A stretch of 64,000 nt of DNA from Cadophora sp. MPI-SDFR-AT-0126 (taxonomy: Eukaryota; Ascomycota; Leotiomycetes; Helotiales; Ploettnerulaceae). Position numbers and translations under genes: made by a program. The stretch covers positions 496,001-560,000 of the forward strand of contig JAGMVK010000016.1 in NCBI GenBank assembly GCA_020747065.1, in the 5' to 3' direction. Below the pieces are notes generated by a model. The model did not search any database and was not told the origin of the DNA. It worked only from the letters and a program-made list of their open reading frames with translations. Below, one piece after another: positions 58,101 through 64,000 of the stretch. The first letter of the stretch is position 1; each line of letters starts with the position of its first letter.

Positions 58101-58337
58101 TGCCGCAAAGACGCTCTTTCCACTCCCTGCGATGCCTCTCACCCACAGACAGCCCTTATTTGCATCGTCCTCCCACGAGCGGAAGACCTCAGACTCTCTC
58201 AGCCAGTCTCCTGTACCAGGAGTGTACGACTTCAGGTGCTTCATATACTCATTCCCAGGGGAAAGGTACTCCGTTGGCTGCAGCCATCGTCGCAACTCGT
58301 CAATTGACTTTATATTGGGATCTCGTACAAGAACCAT
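52155..58337 (-). CDS. Giant NACHT-ankyrin protein (fungal NLR-like)
   Basis: One uninterrupted exon encodes 2060 residues. It begins with the segment common to fungal NACHT proteins (TEYLSPGNEYMKHLKSYTPG). The P-loop GIAGSGKS is at 68-75 and Walker B at 166-177 (YCVADALDEMDD); MLTSRPTTS is a sensor-1-like strand. A winged-helix-like region follows to about 400. From about 545 to 2040 run roughly thirty ankyrin repeats, interrupted by a charged spacer near 1390-1430 (GKAEPTRRGSRQSVNDSHET). The last residues are acidic (EDSEESEEE). Such proteins resemble NLR receptors and in some fungi trigger nonself reactions. No N-terminal effector domain is present in this frame; an acceptor-like CACCCACAG about 80 bp upstream, leading into an open DFIECSQQNLQTVL frame, hints at a missed first exon. 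Confidence 0.93.
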   Translation of the reverse strand: MVLVRDPNIKSIDELRRWLQPTEYLSPGNEYMKHLKSYTPGTGDWLRESEVFRSWEDDANKGCLWVRGIAGSGKSVFAAATVKTLTETQDGEGLKLPVLFFFFRQIVEKNHDAKYLIRDWISQLLPFSSDLQEKVNGLSAESIDGVESGKLWDALVGCMQQQKKIYCVADALDEMDDQHSSFINQLKELGALKPESIKVMLTSRPTTSIENQLRHRGVESVRLEPGDIFPDILTYVSTRLASLRPRLSRDKETQVREAVCELSEGLFLYARLLMDSIADGLQEGSITPEQLPTAIAQLPRNLTELYTRLLSEHARRSKMTMEQQLVILQCITQSSRPMRLIELGSIVAFLLKDAGVGLMEGKEAVKQACGRFLELLDDETISVIHHSFTEFARDRTRSTEIAGFPTLCEKTAHEKLLELCLQYLDSCEQAFLSFDSPIASKDNKETPDSDSYSDEYSRPCDRRNIEARKEGVRLRRMQDLHSQHPFMAYAAENLGYHMEHLGSTTKFGLLDQYFVPTKTAFQMWMLTHWHWDSKVDSQPLHFAASLGLTQYAQHLLASGNEADAQNAGGVTPLILASEKGHLAIASLLLSYGANPDHEVMSGYKPMHLAVNNNQTDIVRLLLKAGVSCKTERTKCLPELIEEQVDTGIGETPLQYACQRGNIQILDLFIPYMNEDDACKGLRWAVEFRRPDAAEAIIKAGKAPIDTLVDGKSSLIVAAGMMHDSLVEVLLRNGADPNLRAEKRDWDGTLCAQGERTPGTEFLDGTTAIHALAREKGDLTRGADGIQIERCLKLLVEAGSDVNSRTVGNHTPLHYAVKKRTLMFGWGSDKMEYIITDLLLQHDADPNLRCGSGATPLHKVDPELPEIIDLLVRYGADVNAKDNGGASPILSIITAISRDWSTSFSSASKASKEASVLKLIEHGADVTIEDENGWTLLHHMFSGIKNFGNEKLWKAIIEAGADLNKPNRNGKPPLLSMNGGRDGPNNEHLLKLLVGEGLNLASTDASDNNILFGLFDTHDVKWESFEKLLGLGCSVKVRDTNGGTLLHRCIQSDRSVDIFEGLVNAGADPRAVDNDGNTLFHELALSHPGAVASPSKILMLLEMGVDIHSRNKAGRTALHIAFATENTDAHGDYRGERFVDWLLNKKLYPLLDIDAVDNIGASPIHYAASFCETHVGRLIKAGADPTMKTNEGLTPLHIAARGRQSGLIAVLLWAYRNRGVLDQILDASDHSGRTALHYACRSGRPESVRFLIEAGASFSIRDKVGLTPVHSVAEDEEEILIWATKHQGDLPKGFHAACVTLGDLARPGSLNQFSSASIAVRSQDTVHILEAAGADFNATVEIGGEELTLMDLAVAGNCVELVNELRKRGLSAKNVAAEALIPKSGGMKEAKEILGKAEPTRRGSRQSVNDSHETKTGHAKKFADILQKRDYNLFEEFVKIGGDLTAPGEWTQASGLHELVKWGHATLLEKYSVEIASLEEIEWEEGEADPGSLLCHACEQPLPRLEIIKVLVETLKVDVNHISNRYGYTYKGSKATALHWLSTGAHFWNIEAINYLLDHGADIEARNARHETPLMTAVSSDWPDGFWKEETIRILLGRGANPNVLDSDGMSCLNMVDHANVIRLLLNYGADINVGAPATHTLNLANLDLDSVELLLKAGADPNKGFLLHVARPSSKACGTYEAALIVQKQRAMISLLLEYDTDPFVVLSEGSTVLQEIIEDHGILDLFWDIPEFPVELRGSGGRTPLISACFPSITPAPRDWSIRIHTPKLVCYPTAASKLLAMGANAGTADDVARTALHWMCTLSEELDATHQALFADLVDRSPQCIHQQDYEGFTPLHIAFSNSHTHKWITDVLISHGCDPTKADPRGNTVLHYLAPQLLGEKEQALAAAERFRHFLSQDVPINHRNNLGETAVFLFIAKSWKPTTGWSNNRSISNYASDNDITHLKALPIFTDAGVDLQVCNNQGRNLLHVTAERWRKKKSWSVEREQQQDMIEIFKELMDRGLDPRAEDEQCRTAIDVAVTCGKKFLVDLFGPKERGMQRLVVDDTADEDSEESEEE

Positions 58338-60054
58338 GGCGGAATGCGACCACTCAGACGGATCGTCTGCAAGGACTGTTTGGAGATTTTGTTGCGAGCA
58401 TTCGATGAAGTCCTGTGGGTGAGTCGTGTCATTTATTCAAAAGTCCCAGGCTGCAGCCAAGCCAATGACTCTCATCTGCGCATTGATATATTACCCATGC
58501 TAATGCAACCCGTTTTTTATGCAGGGTATGCACAATTAGACCGCAAGTTAGTTCACTAAAGTAAAGAGTTCACATAATAATCTAAACGTCGAAACGGAAT
58601 GTTTATGCGATAATGAGTTGAGAGAAGTGGATTGTTTGTGTATGTTGAGTTTGTTTTTCGATTTTCAACAGTACAGATATCACATGCATCATTGAAGGAG
58701 AGCACATTTCAGATGAAAGCACAATGGTATTGAAAAACAGGGGAACTGGAAGCAACATTGTCTTTCACATCTGGGACCTTGCAGGATCTTTGAGCATATC
58801 ATGGAGAGAATGCAGAACCGGTCTGCTGGTCTCCAGCAGGAAAGATGGAGCAGAACATAATTGTTGAGAGTATAATGAGAAAACCCAAGTAGTCAACTTT
58901 CTGGCCTTTGATGCATTGTGAACTTTGCAACGAAAGCATGTTTTTCAGAATACCAGAAGTTCCAGCCTCTTGGGTGGCCGCTTCTATCTTCTGCCACAGG
59001 CCGGTGGGAAATGCAATTGTGACGAAGTGATGTCTCTGTTGTCCACAACAGTGCTATCAAGCTACCTTGGCTTTCCAATACATTTAATGACGACCTCGGC
59101 GTTACGGTGAGAGTTAAAAAGAAAATGCAGTCCTCAGAGACTATTAGAATGGTAAGAGCCTCCTAAACTTCCAATCAGTTGCGGATAGCTGCGTCATAAT
59201 GTCCTCTGTAGACTGGTAAAAGGCTCAGGGCATCCTGCCTTGATTTCAGCTCTCCGTGTACTGTAGAGATTTGAGTACTTTGAGCCTGCATCAGACTTTT
59301 TCAGCTTGATATGAATGTTATGAAAAGGTGACTTGAAGAGCTCTTGAAGCATAAAAATCGCGCTGAGCCTACGACTTAGCACACTAATACCGTTAATTGA
59401 ACTTCTTAAAGTAAGATTTTTTGAATCTGAAATCTCCTTCAAATAGACTTGAAGCAAAAATGGGGGGTATTTAATCATTCGATTCAAGGTCCATTCAAAA
59501 TATTCAAGATATTCGCCTGCATTTATCAGCTGTATCTCCTCTCCGTGATAGGGGATCAGTCCCCGCATTAAGGGGCAGCCCCGCTGCGATTTAGAAATAG
59601 ATGCGCTGAACTTACCCCACACTTAACTGTATCTCGCTGGAGCTTGTACCTGGAATCTTGGCAGACAGTGAGCAGTGCCGACAAGAACGTGTTGTTATCA
59701 CTTGAACATATTTCCATTACCACAAGTTCGATAATACTTTCACGACTTAAGTCGATACTCAATCAGCCGGATATGGTTTTCGTCATGTTCAAAGGGCATA
59801 TTTACTTATGATGCCATGCTGGACGCCGGCTAGAGCATCGTGAGAATGGGTGTGGTGGACACCAACATCTCAGCCCGCAAAAGGAATTAGACGGCTAAGT
59901 TATGATCTAACGACGAAGGAGAATATCATTGAGTGACACATATTCAATTGAGTAAAGAAACGTCCTTTGATAGGGTATATACTCAGCCACGCTCCCAGCA
60001 TTTTCCAATGCTCCAGCCCAAACCCGACCTTAGCCTGACCTAATAATCCAACTC
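58338..60054. other. 1.7 kb between the NACHT-ankyrin gene and the ferric reductase gene
   Basis: The near end holds the promoter and possibly an unseen first exon of the NACHT gene (open in-frame sequence back to about 58413). Minus-strand frames at 59194-59762 could be one two-exon gene of unknown type (a GGTAAGT donor at about 59617), but I cannot join them without a stop. Nothing else is recognised. Confidence 0.45.
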
Positions 60055-62032
60055 CTACCAGCCAAATTGCTCACAGTGTAATTCAATACTAGGTCCCTTG
60101 ACCTTGATACAATTCGTCGCCGTCTTCCTGACACACCACATCAGATCATCCGGCCCACACGCCGCAATCGCAATCCTCTCCTCATCAGTCGCCTTAGCCA
60201 CGATCTCCCGGATCAATACATCGACATTTGGTCGGCCAGGTAGAACAGCTACCGATGTGACAGAAGTGCTGGAGTCCCACGGATTCGAAGGCCCGCCGTG
60301 CGTTATGACGGGTGTCTTTTCGAGGTCGATGGGGAATGGGTCGGGATGACGGGTCGCGAAAGGCGTAGTGCTTGCGAATGAGAGTTGTTTCTCGATTTCG
60401 AGGGGCGAGGTGGGTGATATTGGGGATGCGCCGTCGACGGGTGAGGCGGGTGAGCCGGTGTAGGAGGGTCGTGTGGAGTGGAGTGTTATGTTTACTCTTG
60501 GCGAGGAGCGCAGTTGGGCGAGTTCTTTGCTGAACCAGGCGAGGGTTTCTAGGATTTCGTGTTAGCTGCTTCATGGAATTTTGAGGCTTTTTTTAAATTG
60601 TGGATTTACCTTGTTCTCGAACCGTCCATATGAACTCGATAGTGGTTTTTGAGTTGCTCCCGAGACTCTTGAGCATATTCAACGCAATACCGAAAGTGAA
60701 TGATGCTCCACTTCCTCCAGCAATCAGGACGACTCTATCAGCAGTCTTGGAGAAATTCGGAATTGCACCGTATGGACCATCGATGGAAGCGCGAAGAATG
60801 GCGTCTGGATTCTTCATCGCATAGTTGTGCAGGTCGTCGGTGAAGCCATCGTAAGCGGATATGACGAGTTCCAGGGAGGTGGGTGAATTGCTGACGATAG
60901 TAAAAGGATGAGTTTCAATGAGCCGAATCTTTGGGATCCATAGGAAACAGTGAGTGCCAGGAACGGCTCGCGATGGAGATCGTCTGAGGATAATCCGAGT
61001 CCCTCCGTGCACGAGAGGAGTGATGGTCGCTCGGTTATCGTAGCTGTACCAGAGAACTCGCAGGCCTCTCAAGATACGATCACAGCTCCAGATAGATCCC
61101 GCGAAGATGACAGCAATAGATCCCTTTTTAGTAATGTGTGGTTGGTGTAGACCGACCATGACGATGAGAATGATGAACATCGTAATGTGAGATACGTAGA
61201 ACACCTCGTAACGGATTCGTCGAACTAGAAGGGCAAATATCATCATCACGAACATGGCGACGCCTGCTGTGATTCCAAATGTCTGCACTTGCTCTTGCAA
61301 CTTGTGTACCATGTTGATTTTGATGAATCCGATTGAGATGAAGATCCCATGAAGTAGCGAGGAAATCACTGTCGTGTAGCCAGCCACTTGATGCAGGATG
61401 TTAAGCCGTTCATAAGAATATGCTGTTAGGAAGGCTAGTGGCGTGTTCTTGAGAGCTAGAAATGTAACAAATGCAATGTTTCCAATTGCCATCCTGTGAT
61501 TTGGTCAGAGATGTGTCGACGGGGACGGATGGAGTAAGTAAACACACCAACCCAGCCGCTTAGCGAAAGGCAAGATAGAGGCATAGTCCATGTGAATGAA
61601 CAGGAACAATATGTTGAGAAGGAGAAACAGCAGCATCAGAACAGCATGTCCGATGGAAGTAAAACCTGGAACTCTATGGGTAAGTATATGTCGGACCATC
61701 CTGAATATGTGAGATTAGCAAACATCTTGGTACGTAGATTTGTGATACCCTTACCGAGCAACAGACACCTGAACTTTCATGGCGCCCAACTTCCTGACTC
61801 TCTTCGAGGCATATCGACTGTACAAGAATCGACTCCAGTGAAATGTCGTGAACAGTATGATCACGCCCGCCAGAGCAATAGCATAGTGTTCTAGCGCCTC
61901 TTCACTAATGATTCGTTGGTGGGCTCGTTTCAGAGCTGCCGCCTTCCGGGCAGCTGCTGCAATGGCGGTAGCATTCTTTCCGCCTGCCGTTGAGTTCCCT
62001 CCAGGGGAATAAGGTGATCTAGTATTGGCCAT
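60055..62032 (-). CDS. Ferric reductase / NADPH oxidase-family metalloreductase
   Basis: Four exons (62032-61755, 61700-61548, 61493-60610, 60548-60055) give 602 residues, in phase. The N terminus is Ala/Lys-rich, then the first helix EHYAIALAGVIILFTTFHWS. The ferric-reductase core has paired haem histidines in ILHQVAGYTTVISSLLHG and in FYVSHITMFIILIVMVGLHQ. The FAD-binding part contains HPFTIVSNSP and the NAD(P)H-binding part has RVVLIAGGSGASFTFGIAL. A Ser/Pro-rich insertion (SPASPVDGASPISPTSP) lies before the C-terminal CGPDDLMW, and the protein ends in the conserved CEQFGW. It likely reduces Fe(III) or Cu(II) at the plasma membrane or an internal membrane for uptake. No siderophore or permease gene is adjacent. 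Confidence 0.92.
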
Positions 62033-63450
62033 TGTGAACTGACGGTTAAGAGCCGAGCACAGGAAAGTTCCAGATCCGACCCAAGGGAACCTACAAAGAT
62101 ATATGTGGCAACCAAGGCTGGTATTCGTCCTAATCTTCTGGATTTGGATATGCCGGAGCTGGATGCGAGACCTTGCTTTTCGTACATGGTAGTTTGGATA
62201 AACATGTCTCTACACAACAGAATGACCTGCTGGAAGCAGACCATTGGAGACCTCCTATTGCCAGGTTTTGGCAAGGTAAACCTTATCATTATTGGGGCTT
62301 GTCACGGGAGTTGTGCGATGCTTAATTCTTACCTGCCCTACTTGGAGAAGGTAGCACCGTCTAATATGGTTAAAGGGCATCAAAGTATAGAAATTTGAAA
62401 AGTGACTGACGCCGATAAGCTGTACCTCGGAGCCATCCTAATCAGTAAGAATACTAGCCTCGATAGGTATGTTTGGGGCATGTCTCCGATATCATGCAGG
62501 GCTAAATGCCATTTCGGTAGGTGGCTAATATCACCCTGTCGTGCCTCGCACTCGCGCAGATGACCACGGTGGTAAGTCCATGCACGAGCAAGCTTTGCAT
62601 GTTTGGTAACAGATAATCGTGCTTCTTCTTTAGGTGTCCGTAATCTATGCCAGGGACAGGTCCGCCGACGGAATGGCGTGAGACCCGAAACCACTTGAGT
62701 CAACCTCCAAAGCTGTTGAACCAAGAGGGAAACTAAAGTTTCCTTGCTCCGCATGTTCGACATCTACATCTTGAGTATCGAACTCGATAGTGCCAGGCTA
62801 TTTGGAATAGATACATGTGATGTGCTGCATGTCAATTTATTTGCTATGGCGAAATCTGGGGAAGCATGACCAGCAACTTCAAGCAATCAAAATGGGACTT
62901 CGGCTCAAGAGAGACCAATATAGAGTATACCAATCCAACGGAAACAGGTAATTTCGCAGCTACGCGAGGTACGAAACCGCACAGGGTATACTGTGAAGGA
63001 CTTTCAGCTTCCTGTCGGCATTTGACACTGCCATGTGGCTCATCGAGTGCCGGACAAGCAAGCTTCATGCTCTGATTAGACAAGGTGAATTTGGTCTCGT
63101 AGGGCAACTAAGACCAAATGAACTTTACGATGCAGCAAGGATGGGGAAAACTTCGGACCAGGGCAACTCGTTGCTGCGTATTGCTGGGAGACTTCAAATC
63201 CAGTTTGATATCCAGTTTGAAAAGACAATGCACACTCTTCATCAGCGACAGCGAACTTGATGATGGAGTCATGACAAACAAATACGTTCGCCAATAAAAC
63301 AGTCGCCAGAGAACCATGCGGGGAAGCATGCCACGTCTCGTTAATTTGCAATCCATCCGACTATAGCCGGCATTGAACAATCAAGCGAAGACAGCAGTAC
63401 TCGCTATGATTCGCTAGCTTGCGCCTCCAATAAATATACAGTTTGCTACT
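62033..63450. other. 1.4 kb gene-poor stretch
   Basis: It includes the upstream region of the ferric reductase gene. Frames at 62380-62763 and 62844-63380 on both strands lack motifs. No mobile-element signature is visible. Confidence 0.45.
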
Positions 63451-63945
63451 CTAAGAGAACCAAATCGGGAGGCTACCAATCATCTTCGCCGCCTCTGATC
63501 TGGCTGTGACTGGGGAAACAAAACACTCTTTTTCATACAATTCCACCTGATTTGCCACTGGAACTAGGAGAACTCGTGAAATGCGTTGTGTGTGGCGTAA
63601 AATATCTAAAAACCCATCAAATAAATGAAACTTAAGAAGGTGATCATATAGATCCCAGGCTTTTCCCCGGAATCGTTTGGAAAAATCAGCCGTATTAAGC
63701 TCTTCTGCATATCGTGAGGGCTGATGGGCTTCGAAACACTTCGGCATTTGCCCAGATGAAGGTGTGCAAACACGGAGATAGTGGCTGTCATTGAGGAAAT
63801 ATGATCGCTTGGTGATTGTAGTACCTATCGCGAGAACATATGTAGCTGAAAGCTCCTTGCCAGCTTGTAGGATGTGACGATGACTGTCACAGTGCGAGTG
63901 CCAGAGGGTTGTGGGAGAAAAGTTTGCTGGTACGATTAGTGTCAT
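63451..63945 (-). CDS. Possible small gene of unknown function
   Basis: An ATG-started frame of 164 codons runs to a stop at 63451. The product has PTTLWHSHCDSHRHILQAGK, DFSKRFRGKAWDLYDHLLKF and FLDILRHTQRISRVLLVPVA. The composition is that of a soluble globular protein. I do not recognise it, and it may be a relic or chance frame in a gene-poor region; the overlapping opposite strand is closed. Confidence 0.3.
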   Translation of the reverse strand: MTLIVPANFSPTTLWHSHCDSHRHILQAGKELSATYVLAIGTTITKRSYFLNDSHYLRVCTPSSGQMPKCFEAHQPSRYAEELNTADFSKRFRGKAWDLYDHLLKFHLFDGFLDILRHTQRISRVLLVPVANQVELYEKECFVSPVTARSEAAKMIGSLPIWFS

Positions 63946-64000
63946 TCTATCTGCCTCTATGTTTTGTTTTCCTTAGAGAAAAGTATAGAGTCCTTGTGAT

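Noticed and set aside
59194..59762. Two minus-strand frames that might join as one gene
   Set aside because: A donor is visible, but no acceptor gave an uninterrupted join, and neither frame matches a known family.
1..64000. CRISPR arrays, insertion sequences, operons, rRNA genes
   Set aside because: None seen; regularly spaced repeats are limited to the short repeats listed, and gene structure is eukaryotic.

Overview
The window is nuclear DNA of a filamentous ascomycete (Pezizomycotina). Nearly all genes carry short spliceosomal introns (about 45-260 nt, GT...AG). The gene content is typical of that group: CE5 esterase, GH18, WSC domains, Zn2Cys6 factor, NACHT-ankyrin protein, and fungal quinate regulators in their fused form. 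The mix of plant-tissue esterase, quinate catabolism and cell-wall genes fits a plant-associated or saprotrophic species, perhaps Leotiomycetes. That class is a guess from overall impression and was not tested.

Left arm (1-20 kb): end of an unrecognised gene; a secreted CE5 cutinase/acetylxylan esterase with a minisatellite tail; a cytochrome P450; a decayed metallophosphoesterase; a GH18 protein whose catalytic Glu is Gly; an APH-fold phosphotransferase-like gene; bystin (ENP1); a conserved-looking unknown; a secreted isochorismatase-fold hydrolase; two unknown genes (one a membrane/coiled-coil protein); and a short ankyrin protein. Gene-poor stretches lie at 2.4-4.1, 7.6-9.8 and 15.8-17.2 kb.

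Centre (20.3-47 kb): a quinate-utilisation (qut/qa) cluster. It holds the repressor qutR and activator qutA on a shared upstream region, qutG, quinate dehydrogenase qutB, quinate permease qutD, the oxidoreductase qutH, and 3-dehydroshikimate dehydratase qutC. QutD imports quinate, QutB oxidises it to 3-dehydroquinate, a 3-dehydroquinase would give 3-dehydroshikimate, and QutC makes protocatechuate. The 3-dehydroquinase gene (qutE/qa-2) is not seen in the window. A block of three cell-surface genes (five-WSC secreted protein, membrane-anchored GH16, eight-exon GT2 glycosyltransferase) sits between qutD and qutH.

Right arm (47.6-64 kb): a PRPP synthetase with a long disordered insert, divergent from an XPG/asteroid-type nuclease-fold gene; an uninterrupted 2060-residue NACHT-ankyrin (NLR-like) gene; a ferric reductase; and a gene-poor end.

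All calls come from reading frames, splice signals and recognised motifs. No database search was run. Exon models were checked only for phase and motif continuity.
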